Positions 27,218 to 36,948 of a stretch of 64,000 bases of DNA are shown here, piece after piece; positions within the stretch are counted from its first letter, which is position 1; every line of letters begins with the position of its first letter. This stretch comes from Sphingobacterium sp. R2 (GTDB lineage Bacteria > Bacteroidota > Bacteroidia > Sphingobacteriales > Sphingobacteriaceae), in the NCBI RefSeq assembly GCF_040760075.1, contig NZ_CP142884.1:4402001-4466000 (forward strand), in the 5' to 3' direction. The notes under the pieces are model-generated. The model ran no database searches. It was not told where the DNA came from and worked only from the letters and a program-made list of their open reading frames with translations. A program made the position numbers and the translations under genes.

Positions 27218-28216
27218 TTAAGGTTGCCCACCTCCTCCCGCTGCTCCATAGATCTGTCCGTTAGCATAACTGGCATCTGATGCGGCAAGTTGAACATAGA
27301 TTGATGCTAGTTCAGCTGGTTGTCCGGGCCGTCCCATGGGCGTGTCCCCTCCAAAATTCACAAGCTTTTCTTGTGTTGCACCGCCGCTCACTTGTAGCGG
27401 TGTCCAAATAGGTCCAGGAGCTACACCATTCACGCGAATACCTTTTGGTCCAAGCTGTTTCGCGAGAGATCGTATATAGTTTGTTGTAGCGGCTTTTGTC
27501 TGCGCGTAATCGTAAAGATCTTCCGATGGATCTGTCGCCTGTACTGATGTTGTCCCTATAATAACTGAACCGGGTTTCAAATGCGGTAAAGCAGCTTTAA
27601 TAAGCCAAAATGGAGCATAGATGTTAGTCTTCATGGTGGCATCAAATTCTTCAGTTGTAATATCCAATATGGAAGGTTTTGTCTGCTGCCGGGCAGCGTT
27701 ATTGACCAAAATATCCAAACCACCCAACTGTTGTGTAGCCTCTTGTATTAGACGCGTACAGAACTTTTCTTCCCGAAGATCACCTGGAATTGCCACCGCC
27801 TTTCGCCCTGCAGCTTTGATCAACGCAACAACTTCTTTGGCATCAGCCTCCTCATCCGGCAGATAGTTAATAGCCACATCGGCTCCCTCACGCGCATACG
27901 CGATTGCCGCAGCGCGACCCATTCCAGAATCGCCGCCAGTAATTAAAGCTTTTCGACCATTCAATCGACCACTTCCTTTATATGATTCTTCGCCGTGGTC
28001 GGGTTTTGGATTCATTTTACTGCTCAATCCAGGCCAGGGCTGGATTTGCTTTTGAAATGGTGGTCTAGGGTATTTTTCATTTGGATTCTGTAAAATAGCA
28101 TTTCCAGCTTGCTGGGCTTTAGCTGGCTGCCATCCTCCCACTAATCCTAAAGCTAACACACTGGTTCCTATTGTTCCCAAAGCTTTACGTCTATCCATTT
28201 TTACCGGTTTTTCCAT
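27218..28216 (-). CDS. Tat-exported short-chain dehydrogenase/reductase
   Basis: A 332-residue SDR with a twin-arginine signal (MDRRKALGTIGTSVLALGLV then AKAQ), so it is folded and loaded with nucleotide before export. After a proline-rich linker come the NAD(P) loop TGGDSGMGRAAA, NNAA, the catalytic Ser region GTTSVQATDP, and YAQTK (Tyr and Lys). The C-terminus is glycine-rich. It is paralogous to the cytoplasmic SDR at 19190. The substrate is unknown. Confidence 0.9.
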   Translation of the reverse strand: MEKPVKMDRRKALGTIGTSVLALGLVGGWQPAKAQQAGNAILQNPNEKYPRPPFQKQIQPWPGLSSKMNPKPDHGEESYKGSGRLNGRKALITGGDSGMGRAAAIAYAREGADVAINYLPDEEADAKEVVALIKAAGRKAVAIPGDLREEKFCTRLIQEATQQLGGLDILVNNAARQQTKPSILDITTEEFDATMKTNIYAPFWLIKAALPHLKPGSVIIGTTSVQATDPSEDLYDYAQTKAATTNYIRSLAKQLGPKGIRVNGVAPGPIWTPLQVSGGATQEKLVNFGGDTPMGRPGQPAELASIYVQLAASDASYANGQIYGAAGGGGQP

Positions 28217-28515
28217 TTTATCTATAAATTTTTTAATGACTGACTCAATTTCAGGTTAGCGAATATTAATCTTACGCTCTCCACATAAATTAATTTTTAA
28301 AAAGTTAACAGCGGGGACAGTATTTTCGTTCGATCAAAGATGATGGATTCGTCAATTCACGCATAAATCGGTCACAAAAAGTAGAAACACGTTGCCCATT
28401 AAAAAATGTAAAAGGCGTATAGCTGCAATTTCAGGTATAAAGTGGCATTTATCGCGTAGTTAATCGATCAACAATTGTCCATTATGCGCTGTCCTACGAA
28501 TAAAACAAGTTTAAT
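28217..28515. other. Intergenic region with a short minus-strand ORF
   Basis: On the minus strand 28305-28430 is open for 41 residues (VSTFCDRFMRELTNPSSLIE followed by RKYCPRC). It begins just after a stop and has a Met only in the middle. The closing Cys-x-x-Cys is notable, but the stretch may be a gene tail. No other feature is seen apart from promoters for the flanking divergent genes. Confidence 0.25.
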
Positions 28516-28953
28516 ATGAACGTAAAAAAAATAACGCACGATCAGCATCAAGGTATGCCTATCATTGCATTGGCGATTATCTCGCAACAAGATCCCAATC
28601 AAGATCTTTTCGAATATGAATCCGAGGATGATCCAGAAATCCCAAACGAGGATGATCTGGATATCCCAGAAGAAAGTGGTTTTGAAGATGAAAGCGAATT
28701 TGACGATGAAATCATCGCCGAAGAAGATGATCTAGATATTCCAGAAGAAATTGGTTTTGAGGAAGATAGTGAATTTGACAATAAAATCATCCCCGAAGAA
28801 GATGATCTAGATATTCCAGAAGAAAGTGGTTTTGAAGATGAAAGCGAATTTGACGATGAAGCTATAGCTGAAAATGAAGAAGCAAATGATGCAGAAGGGC
28901 TGCCGATTCAACCGCCAACAGAGCCTTCAGATGTTGAGGAAGAAATCTTTTAA
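28516..28953 (+). CDS. Highly acidic repeat protein
   Basis: A 145-residue protein, over a third Asp plus Glu, with no signal peptide or membrane segment. Residues about 45-119 are three tandem 25-residue units beginning EDDLDIPEESGFEDESEFDD. After the repeats comes a Pro/Glu-rich tail. It should be intrinsically disordered and strongly negative, like a calcium- or cation-binding or DNA-mimic protein, but no family is recognised. It stands alone between an exported SDR and the polysaccharide locus. Confidence 0.6.
   Translation: MNVKKITHDQHQGMPIIALAIISQQDPNQDLFEYESEDDPEIPNEDDLDIPEESGFEDESEFDDEIIAEEDDLDIPEEIGFEEDSEFDNKIIPEEDDLDIPEESGFEDESEFDDEAIAENEEANDAEGLPIQPPTEPSDVEEEIF
28648..28872 (+). 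repeat. Three 75-bp tandem repeats in the acidic protein gene
   Basis: Units begin at 28648, 28723 and 28798. Each is 75 bp (25 codons) and they are highly similar, the first and third more alike than either is to the middle one. Being in frame, copy number can change without breaking the gene. Confidence 0.85.
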
Positions 28954-29070
28954 TAATCAACAGTGGAAAAAATTTAAGCAACCAACTATCCTCACTCCTC
29001 TTCCGACAGATTGATTTTTCAAATAGATCCCTTAAGATTCGCGAACACCAAAACGGATCATTCTAACCGT

Positions 29071-29101
29071 GAAACCGTTCCCAAAATTTGGGAACGGTTT
29101 C
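29071..29101 (+). promoter_or_regulatory. Putative LacI-type operator upstream of the first susC
   Basis: Two 12-bp boxes, GAAACCGTTCCC and its inverse, lie around a 7-bp A/T spacer, with box centres 19 bp apart and CpG in the middle of each as in LacI/PurR/CcpA-family sites. It lies 46 bases before a -7-like element. Sites of the same layout stand at 39933 and 46861. The hairpin is not followed by a T-run, which argues against a terminator. Confidence 0.65.
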
Positions 29102-29147
29102 ATTAAAAAAAAAGCAGTTCAGCAAACCTTTCCGAATACAACTATAA

Positions 29148-29155
29148 TATCTTTG
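29148..29155 (+). promoter_or_regulatory. Bacteroidota-type -7 element for the susC/susD operon
   Basis: TATCTTTG fits the TAnnTTTG consensus of Bacteroidota promoters. It lies about 150 bp before the susC start, with the operator 46 bp upstream. No strong -33 TTTG is visible, which may mean activator dependence. Confidence 0.5.
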
Positions 29156-29299
29156 GGTATTGACTAACCGAATATAGTAGACCTGCGCGCCTTATTATAT
29201 TATACACCAAGTATAAGATAGCGGGAATTATTTTTCCATGTAAGCTACGAAATTCGTGATGATCATATTTTAAAAGACCAATTTTAAACCAATTAAGGA

Positions 29300-32110
29300 A
29301 TGTTAGAATTACAAAGTTTGCTTAAATCTAAGACAGCTTATGCTATGCTCTTTTGTTTTCCCTTGTGGAGCTATGCGCAGCAAGATGTCTCTTTAGAGAA
29401 AACTCTAGAGCAAGATTCTATCAGTAACATCAATCAATTAATCTATTTCAATACACCTAAGCAGCACTCCACAGCTTCGGTGTCCAAATTACCTGGCAAT
29501 GCAATTGCCTCAACTCCGGTATTTGGCTACCTTACTGCAGCGGCGGGACAATTGTCCGGTCTAAAGGTTAGCCAAAACAATGGCCAGCCATTAAATGAAG
29601 ACGTGAGCTATCAACTCAGGGGCCGCCCGCCGATCATACTAATCGATGGTATTCCACGCTCTGTCACGGAAATCGGCATGCAGGAGATCGAATCAATTTC
29701 GGTATTAAAAGATGCTGTCTCCCTAGCAATGCTAGGCATCCGTGGCGCTGACGGTGCAATAGCAATTGTCACAAAAAAAGGGTACACCGATAGGACTCAG
29801 ATTAATTTCTCGGCTCAGTATGGCATCCAAAAACCATTGCAGAACTTGATCGGAAAACCATTGGACGCCTATCAGTATGCCCTATTGTACAATGAAGCAT
29901 TACAAAATGATGGGCTTTCGGTCACTAACAATGGTTTTAGTGAAACTGCCCTAAAAAGCTTTAAAGACGGTAATAATCCACAGGCCTATCCAAATGTAGA
30001 TTGGGCTGAACAGGTCATTAAAAACAGCGCTACTGTGGCACGATACAATCTGAATACCCGCGGAGGAAACAAATATGTCAAGTATTTCGTCAATCTCGAA
30101 CATCTCAGTCAAAACGGCCTATTAAAATCCAATGCCAACAACAATTATAGCACGAACACCAACGCGAAGGGTTATTTCGTCCGTTCGAATGTGGATGTCA
30201 AGCTTTCCAATTTACTGGAGGCCGGAGTGTATATCCAAGGCCGTATATTGAATGCCAACAGCCCCGGTAACGATGGGACAGATAATATCTTTCAGTCAAT
30301 TTTAAACACCCCCAACAGTGCATATCCAATATATAACTTAGATGGAACTTTTGGCGGCTCTTCCAAATTTCAAAATAATATAGTAGCGCAGACTAACGCT
30401 TCAGGATATGCCGTAGCTAATACGCGTACGATACTAACGGACTTCTACTTAAGACGTTCATTGGATGATGTAGTAAAAGGCTTGTGGTTAAAAGCCAGAG
30501 CTTCATTTTTTTCCAACCTTCGTGAAAATTACGTACGAAACAAATCATTCGCTGTATTTCAGTTAATGAACGATGATCTCGAAGCACCAATATACAAACA
30601 GTACGGTAATAATACGGAGCAAAATAACAGCAATAACATTGCATTTCAGAATAGATCAAATTTTCAGGAGCTTTCAATAGGCTACTCCAATGAAACCGAA
30701 AAGCATGGGCTCGACCTTATGCTGTTAGCCAATCGGGACAATCTGGTCAATGGTTCAGACCTACCCTATACTGTACAGGGCATCTCGGGGCATGCTGCTT
30801 ACCACTACGATAACCGCTACCTTGCAGAAATGTCTTTTGCTGTTAATGGTGCTAATCGTTACCCGAACGACGGCGGGTTCAAGTACGGTACATTCCCCGC
30901 TATCGGCCTAGGGTGGAATGTACATCGTGAAAACCTCCTTAAGGACTACAAATGGATAAGCAGACTCAAGCTTTTTGGATCATATGGTTTGTTAGGTCGT
31001 GACAATGCGAGCTATTACACCTATATACAAAGTTATAATGGTACTCCAGAAACTTTCTTCGGTTCGTCGGCGGGCTCGGCAGCCACAATCGGTGAATCTT
31101 ATTTGGCCAACCCCAATCCTACCTGGGCCAAAGTGAACATGTTAAATTTAGGTATCGATGGTGCACTCCTTAACGAACGCCTTATTTTTGAATTAACCTA
31201 CTATAAGAATAGGTATCGTGACTTAAATATTACACGCAAAAGTAATAATGCCCTATTAGGCATCAGCTATCCCAATGAAAATATTGGAAAACAAGATTAC
31301 ACCGGATTTGAAACCGAATTGGGATGGCGTGACCATAAATCCAAATTCTCCTATCATGCATTGCTCAATGCCAGCTTTCAACAATCGAAAATGGTATACC
31401 AAGCCGAACCTACATTGCCTTATCCTTGGATGACCGCTACAGGACATCCTGTTGGACAGACCATAGGATATATTGCCGAAGGATTATACACAAACGTTAC
31501 TGAATTAGAATCTTCACCAACAATGGAGGGCTATTCACCTCAGTTGGGAGATATTCGTTACCGGGATCTGAATGGTGATGGTCTGATCAATCAATATGAC
31601 CAAGGTCCAATAGGTTCTGAGAAACCACAGGTATTGCTGGGCGCAAAATTAGGCTTTAGCTTCGCAAATATCGACTTTTCTATCCTATTTCAGGGCATGA
31701 TAAATCGTGAAGTCTATCTTTCTGGCAATAGTTACCGGGAATTTAACAGCGGCACGGGTCAAGCTTACAGCACACAGCTCGATCGTTGGACCATGGACAA
31801 CTCGGATGCTCGCTATCCAAGATTAAGCACGGATTCGGGGCCACAAAGTGGTGCCGTAAACAACAATGTGTATTCAACCTTTTGGTTACGCAATGGCAAC
31901 TACTTACGTATACGGAATATTGAATTGGGTTATACGCTACCAACGGCATTAACGCAGCGCGCAAAAATCAAATCCGCACGGATTTTCGCGAATGGATTCA
32001 ACATCTTTACATTCAGCTCCAAAACCTTTAACGGCGCCGATCCTGAAAATTTCCGTGGCCTCTACCCAATACAAAAAGTTATCAGTTTCGGTCTAAACAT
32101 CCAATTATAA
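29300..32110 (+). CDS. SusC-like TonB-dependent transporter, short N-terminus
   Basis: A 936-residue outer-membrane transporter. After the signal peptide (ending LWSYAQ) it has a ~60-residue linker and no carboxypeptidase-regulatory-like domain or STN, unlike the SusC at 33838. The plug runs about 70-160 (YQLRGRPPIILIDGIPRSVT; SISVLKDAVSLAMLGIRGAD) and the rest is the barrel, ending with ISFGLNIQL. It pairs with the SusD at 32122 for import of an oligosaccharide. It is first in a four-gene susC-susD-susC-susD run under the LacI-type site. Confidence 0.92.
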   Translation: MLELQSLLKSKTAYAMLFCFPLWSYAQQDVSLEKTLEQDSISNINQLIYFNTPKQHSTASVSKLPGNAIASTPVFGYLTAAAGQLSGLKVSQNNGQPLNEDVSYQLRGRPPIILIDGIPRSVTEIGMQEIESISVLKDAVSLAMLGIRGADGAIAIVTKKGYTDRTQINFSAQYGIQKPLQNLIGKPLDAYQYALLYNEALQNDGLSVTNNGFSETALKSFKDGNNPQAYPNVDWAEQVIKNSATVARYNLNTRGGNKYVKYFVNLEHLSQNGLLKSNANNNYSTNTNAKGYFVRSNVDVKLSNLLEAGVYIQGRILNANSPGNDGTDNIFQSILNTPNSAYPIYNLDGTFGGSSKFQNNIVAQTNASGYAVANTRTILTDFYLRRSLDDVVKGLWLKARASFFSNLRENYVRNKSFAVFQLMNDDLEAPIYKQYGNNTEQNNSNNIAFQNRSNFQELSIGYSNETEKHGLDLMLLANRDNLVNGSDLPYTVQGISGHAAYHYDNRYLAEMSFAVNGANRYPNDGGFKYGTFPAIGLGWNVHRENLLKDYKWISRLKLFGSYGLLGRDNASYYTYIQSYNGTPETFFGSSAGSAATIGESYLANPNPTWAKVNMLNLGIDGALLNERLIFELTYYKNRYRDLNITRKSNNALLGISYPNENIGKQDYTGFETELGWRDHKSKFSYHALLNASFQQSKMVYQAEPTLPYPWMTATGHPVGQTIGYIAEGLYTNVTELESSPTMEGYSPQLGDIRYRDLNGDGLINQYDQGPIGSEKPQVLLGAKLGFSFANIDFSILFQGMINREVYLSGNSYREFNSGTGQAYSTQLDRWTMDNSDARYPRLSTDSGPQSGAVNNNVYSTFWLRNGNYLRIRNIELGYTLPTALTQRAKIKSARIFANGFNIFTFSSKTFNGADPENFRGLYPIQKVISFGLNIQL

Positions 32111-32121
32111 TACAGGGAGAT

Positions 32122-33816
32122 ATGAGAAAACCAGTAATTTGTATGCTAGTCTTTGCCATGCTCGGGATAGCATCATGTAACAAATTCGAACACCAACCGG
32201 AAGAGCGGATTCTGCTCGGGGATGTGTTTGATCCCACAGACAAGGAGGGCGTACAGGCAAAAGCCTACCTATTCGGAATCTACTCCTTCCTTCCTAACGG
32301 CTTCAACCGCATTACAGGAGATATGCTTGATGCAGCAACGGATGATGCCGTACCATCTTCGGAAACCTCGGATATTCGGCTATTTACAAATGGTCAGTTG
32401 ACCGCTGTAAATTATCCTGACAATAACTGGCAGAATAGCTATACAATTATTCGCCGGGCAAATGTGTTCTTACAAAATATATCGGTAGTACCCATTCCCG
32501 AAAACATGATCCGTCGCTATAAAGCTGAAGCACGGTTTCTTAGGGCATTTGCGTATTTTGAGTTGTTGAAGCGCTACGGTGGAATTCCATTATTGGGCGA
32601 ACAGGTATTTGATCTCAACGATGACCTTAATTTACCCCGGGCCTCCTACGCTGAATGTGTGGATTATATCGCCATGGAGTGTGATGAAATTAAAGCAGAG
32701 CTCCCCGCAGCGTCTTCCACACTGCTTTCTACCACTGAATATGGCCGTGCCACAAGTGAAGCAGTCTTAGCATTAAAGCTGAGATTATATCTCTACGCAG
32801 CTAGCCCACTTTTCAATGGCGGCGGTGTTAGTATCAACCCGCAAATCAAGCTCCTAAACGGATATCCAAACAAAGACAATGGAAGGTGGACACGTACTCT
32901 TTCAACTGCCGAAGAGTTGATCGCTAAAGGTTACCATAAATTACCGGCTGGCACGGGTACCGCAGCGTATGCAAACATTTTTACAACCAAGGTAAACACA
33001 GATATAATCTTCGCCAAACAATCGGCCAATTCAACTTCGTTAGAGGCAAATAACGCACCAGTGGGTTATGTTGCACCTGCGGCCAGCAACGGTCGAACAA
33101 GCCCTACTCAAAATTTTGTCAACGCCTTTCCAATGGATACCGGTTTACCCTATGTAGGTTTAACTACCGATCTCAACCAATATGAAAATCGCGATCCCCG
33201 ATTAAAAGCTATCCTTTTTTACAATGGGCTCAGGTGGTTGAGCAGGCCGATTGAAACATTCGAAGGTGGTTTGGATAAACCCAATAAACCATTCTTAAAC
33301 CAGACAAAGACCGCTTACTACTTACGTAAATTCTTGGGTGATTTCACAAACGCTACGACCTATGCAAATCAAAGCCATAATTTCCCCTATTTCCGTTATG
33401 CTGAAGTCTTACTAAGCTACGCCGAAGCCCTTAACGAAGTCGGTCGTACCGAAGATGCAGTCAAACAGATCACTATGATACGAGCACGGGCCGGTATTAA
33501 ACCGGGCAACAATAGTCGCTATGGTATTTCAGAAGGGATCGCCCAAACCGCAATGCGCGATCTTATTAAAAATGAAAGACGTATCGAACTGGCTTTCGAA
33601 GAACATCGTTTCTGGGATATCAGACGGTGGAAGGATGCTGGAGAAATCAAAAATCCGCTCAAAGGTCTTGTACTCCATAAATCAGGGACATCTGTGACGG
33701 CAACCGAACAAATGCTTACCCCCTTTTATTTTGAAACCAAGTATTACTATATGCCTATACCTTATAGCGAAACGTCTAAAAATCCTGCATTGATCCAAAA
33801 TGAAGGCTATTATTAA
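32122..33816 (+). CDS. SusD/RagB-family lipoprotein
   Basis: A 564-residue surface glycan-binding lipoprotein with signal peptide and lipobox GIASC. SusD-like blocks are AEARFLRAFAYFELLKRYGG, VLALKLRLYLYAASPLFNGG and the C-terminal LIKNERRIELAFEEHRFWDI. It starts 11 bp after the preceding susC and should form the lid of that transporter. Confidence 0.95.
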   Translation: MRKPVICMLVFAMLGIASCNKFEHQPEERILLGDVFDPTDKEGVQAKAYLFGIYSFLPNGFNRITGDMLDAATDDAVPSSETSDIRLFTNGQLTAVNYPDNNWQNSYTIIRRANVFLQNISVVPIPENMIRRYKAEARFLRAFAYFELLKRYGGIPLLGEQVFDLNDDLNLPRASYAECVDYIAMECDEIKAELPAASSTLLSTTEYGRATSEAVLALKLRLYLYAASPLFNGGGVSINPQIKLLNGYPNKDNGRWTRTLSTAEELIAKGYHKLPAGTGTAAYANIFTTKVNTDIIFAKQSANSTSLEANNAPVGYVAPAASNGRTSPTQNFVNAFPMDTGLPYVGLTTDLNQYENRDPRLKAILFYNGLRWLSRPIETFEGGLDKPNKPFLNQTKTAYYLRKFLGDFTNATTYANQSHNFPYFRYAEVLLSYAEALNEVGRTEDAVKQITMIRARAGIKPGNNSRYGISEGIAQTAMRDLIKNERRIELAFEEHRFWDIRRWKDAGEIKNPLKGLVLHKSGTSVTATEQMLTPFYFETKYYYMPIPYSETSKNPALIQNEGYY

Positions 33817-33837
33817 CCAAAAAGACAGATACTCTAA

Positions 33838-36800
33838 ATGAAAAACTTAATATATTCGCTCATTGGCCTTACCACGATCACCTGCTCAACTGTTATCGGT
33901 CAGGAAAGACAGTTGACAGGCACCGTTCGAGGAAGCAGTGGTCCGCTTAAGGATGTGACGATTACTGAGAAAAATGTGACAAATCACCAAACACGCACAG
34001 ATGATAACGGCCGCTTTAAATTAAATATCAGCAATGGGACGATTGTAGTCAACCATCTTGGCTATTTACGCCAGGAGGTAGACGTGCAGGGGAAAAATAC
34101 CATTACCATCCAATTAGTGCCACGTGAGCAGGAAATCGATGAAGTCGTCGTGGTGGGTTATGGTAAAACCACGAAAAAGACACTTACAGGAGCTGTAAGC
34201 TCCATTAGTGGTGACGAAATTCGGCAAAGCCCATCACCTAGCTTACAAAATACATTGGCGGGCCGTTTAACAGGATTTACAAGTCAGCAGCGTTCAGGAC
34301 AACCCGGTAACGATGGTGCCACGTTTTATGTTCGTGGAACAAGTTCTTATACCGGCAACAACCAACCGCTTATTATTGTTGATGACATCGAGTTCACCTA
34401 TGCACAGTTCCAAACTTTAAATGCAAATGAAGTCGAATCGATCAGCATCCTCAAAGATGCTGCAACAACCTCCATTTACGGTATCAAAGGTGCTAATGGA
34501 GTTGTCTTAGTGACAACAACACGGGGAAAGTCGGGCAAGCCTCAAATCAACTTTCAGACTGAATATGCACTGAGTCAATTAACCCGAACGCCCCGGTATT
34601 TAGATGCCTACGAATCAGCCAAACTCCTGGTCGAGTCCCAGGTCAATACAAATAACTTAAATCCAAACGCAAATTTTAAACCTCAGTTCTCAGAAGAAGA
34701 CCTGCAATTGTTCAAAGACGGAACTTCTCCCTATACGCACCCCAATAATGACTGGACAGACATTCTATTACGCAAATTTGCACCGCAATCGACAAATACA
34801 CTGAATGTAACGGGTGGTACCGATCGCGCAAGATATTACGTATCTGTCGGGTATTTGAATCAAGGTGGACAATTAAAGGATTTCAGCGAAGACCTTAACA
34901 GTAAATTTTATTATAAGCGATATAATTATCGCTCAAACATAGATTTAAAAGTGAATAATGACCTCGATGTGCGTTTTGATTTCTTCGGTAGCCTAGGTGA
35001 AACCAATCGCAACAATGCAAGTGCTAACGACAATATTTTCAGCGATCTCAGCCGTACGGCTGAAACCGCGCCTTACAACTATCCCCTATTCAATCCCGAT
35101 GGTAGTCTAGGCTATAGCGTATGGCAGAGAAATTCTGCCGGCAGAAATAACAACAACCTCATTGGTCGTTTGATGTACAACGGTTACTATCGTACCCACA
35201 ATAATAATATGAACCTGGCAGCATCCGCAAATCAGAAATTGAACTTCATTACAAAGGGGCTGTCTTTCAAAGGAACATTAGCCTACCGCAACGACTACGC
35301 TTACAACCGTTCTTTACAACGTCCTACCGCTGGCGGTGGTTTCCCATCCTATATCTATGATCCGACCACCGACTCCTATTCGTTCGGCCGTCAGGACAAC
35401 GTTTATCGCATCGCAACGCCAAGCTTAAACTATGGTGCCGGAAGTACCAATTATGCAATCACATTGCAAGCCATGCTTAACTATAGCCGCAGCTTTGCAC
35501 AGGCGCACCATGTCTCTGCATTGGTATTATACAACCAAAACAGTAAAAGCGCAACGGGCGCAAAAGATTATAATTTTATCCCCGAAAATTTCCGGGGATA
35601 CACAGCTCGTATAGGTTATGACTTCAAGAACCGATACCTGCTGGAATTGAGCGGCGCCTACAATGGATCCGATCGATTTGCAAAAGAACGTCGATTTGGC
35701 TTCTTTCCTGCAGCCTCTATCGGATGGAACATCGCGGAAGAAAAATTTGTTAAACAAAAACTTCCCTTTATTGATATTTTCAAGTTGCGTGGTTCCTATG
35801 GTCTAACCGGCGTTGACAATACTGGTGGAGTATATGCGTATCTTCAAAACTACAGTATTGGCAGCGGTTCGGGATTATTTGGCGAAGCGAACAATAACAG
35901 CTATGTCACCGCTGCAGAGGGTGCCTTAGGGAATAATCAGGTAACCTGGGAGAAAGAAAAGAAAATGGATATTGGTCTTGATTTAGCTTTTTTAAATCGC
36001 AAGGTGACAGCAACCATTGACTATTTTGACAACAATCGCTTTGATATTCTCACCAGCAGAGGCGCTGTTTCAGCCGTATTCGGCCAAACACTGCCTAACG
36101 TCAACTTAGGAAAAACCAATAATAAAGGTTGGGAAGTCGAATTAGGCTATACAGGCCAAATCCAGGACAATTGGCGATACACGGTAAAAGGAACCTATTC
36201 GTTGGCAAAAAATAAGGTGTTGTTTAGAGACGAACCAGTACCGTTATACCCTTATCAAAAACAAACCGGCCAAGCGATTGGAGCCAAGCTCAAATACAGT
36301 TGGACAGGAGAGTTTTACACAACCGAAGAAATTGCGGATCCGAATGTAGCCAAACCCGCAGGCGGTCGTCCAGGGGATTTAAAATACAAAGATTTAAATG
36401 GGGACGGAATTATAAACGCGAGTGACCAATCTTTTTTTGGCTATACAAACCTGCCCAATACAACCTATGGAATTACATTGGGTGCCGGTTACAAAAATTT
36501 TAATGTTACCGTCCTCTTCCAGGGAGCCGCCAATTTCGTCGCTAGTGCCGAAGGAGCTGTTATCCATCACAACGCCAGCAAAGCACTCCCCATACACCTG
36601 CAACATTGGACACCAGAATTAGGAAACGCAGCCAAATATCCGCAAGTATATACAAGCTCATTAAGCCAAAGCCCAAGGGATTGGTATTCGGACTTTTGGG
36701 CTATACCAGGTGACTATATCCGACTTAAAACCGCTGAAATTAGCTATACACTAACTGCAACTGCACTTGAAAAGCTTAAAATAAAACAATTACGCATCTA

Positions 36801-36939
36801 TAGCAGCGGCTATAATCTATTCACATGGACAAAGCTAGACAAACTATACAATTTAGACCCCGAAGTGCTGGAATCATCTGCAGACCTACCATACCCACCA
36901 ACGCGTATTTTCAACTTCGGTTTAAATGTAACTTTTTAA
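33838..36939 (+). CDS. SusC-like TonB-dependent transporter
   Basis: A 1033-residue transporter of classic layout: signal peptide (ending VIGQ), carboxypeptidase-regulatory-like domain (about 25-100, LTGTVRGSSGPLKDVTITEK), TonB-box region (DEVVVVGYGK), plug (about 120-225, SILKDAATTSIYGIKGANGV), and a barrel ending FGLNVTF. There is no STN domain, so control is likely by the cytoplasmic LacI regulator. It probably imports a related but different ligand from the first pair. Confidence 0.95.
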   Translation: MKNLIYSLIGLTTITCSTVIGQERQLTGTVRGSSGPLKDVTITEKNVTNHQTRTDDNGRFKLNISNGTIVVNHLGYLRQEVDVQGKNTITIQLVPREQEIDEVVVVGYGKTTKKTLTGAVSSISGDEIRQSPSPSLQNTLAGRLTGFTSQQRSGQPGNDGATFYVRGTSSYTGNNQPLIIVDDIEFTYAQFQTLNANEVESISILKDAATTSIYGIKGANGVVLVTTTRGKSGKPQINFQTEYALSQLTRTPRYLDAYESAKLLVESQVNTNNLNPNANFKPQFSEEDLQLFKDGTSPYTHPNNDWTDILLRKFAPQSTNTLNVTGGTDRARYYVSVGYLNQGGQLKDFSEDLNSKFYYKRYNYRSNIDLKVNNDLDVRFDFFGSLGETNRNNASANDNIFSDLSRTAETAPYNYPLFNPDGSLGYSVWQRNSAGRNNNNLIGRLMYNGYYRTHNNNMNLAASANQKLNFITKGLSFKGTLAYRNDYAYNRSLQRPTAGGGFPSYIYDPTTDSYSFGRQDNVYRIATPSLNYGAGSTNYAITLQAMLNYSRSFAQAHHVSALVLYNQNSKSATGAKDYNFIPENFRGYTARIGYDFKNRYLLELSGAYNGSDRFAKERRFGFFPAASIGWNIAEEKFVKQKLPFIDIFKLRGSYGLTGVDNTGGVYAYLQNYSIGSGSGLFGEANNNSYVTAAEGALGNNQVTWEKEKKMDIGLDLAFLNRKVTATIDYFDNNRFDILTSRGAVSAVFGQTLPNVNLGKTNNKGWEVELGYTGQIQDNWRYTVKGTYSLAKNKVLFRDEPVPLYPYQKQTGQAIGAKLKYSWTGEFYTTEEIADPNVAKPAGGRPGDLKYKDLNGDGIINASDQSFFGYTNLPNTTYGITLGAGYKNFNVTVLFQGAANFVASAEGAVIHHNASKALPIHLQHWTPELGNAAKYPQVYTSSLSQSPRDWYSDFWAIPGDYIRLKTAEISYTLTATALEKLKIKQLRIYSSGYNLFTWTKLDKLYNLDPEVLESSADLPYPPTRIFNFGLNVTF

Positions 36940-36948
36940 AGCACAATC

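Noticed and set aside
28599..28790. Serine-rich open frame on the minus strand
   Set aside because: It is the reverse complement of the acidic repeat tract (Asp/Glu codons read backwards as Ser and Ile) and has no independent start signal.
29071..29101. Hairpin read as a terminator for the acidic repeat gene
   Set aside because: No T-run follows on the plus strand (an A-run does), and the same element with fixed spacing recurs before two other promoters, so an operator is the better reading.
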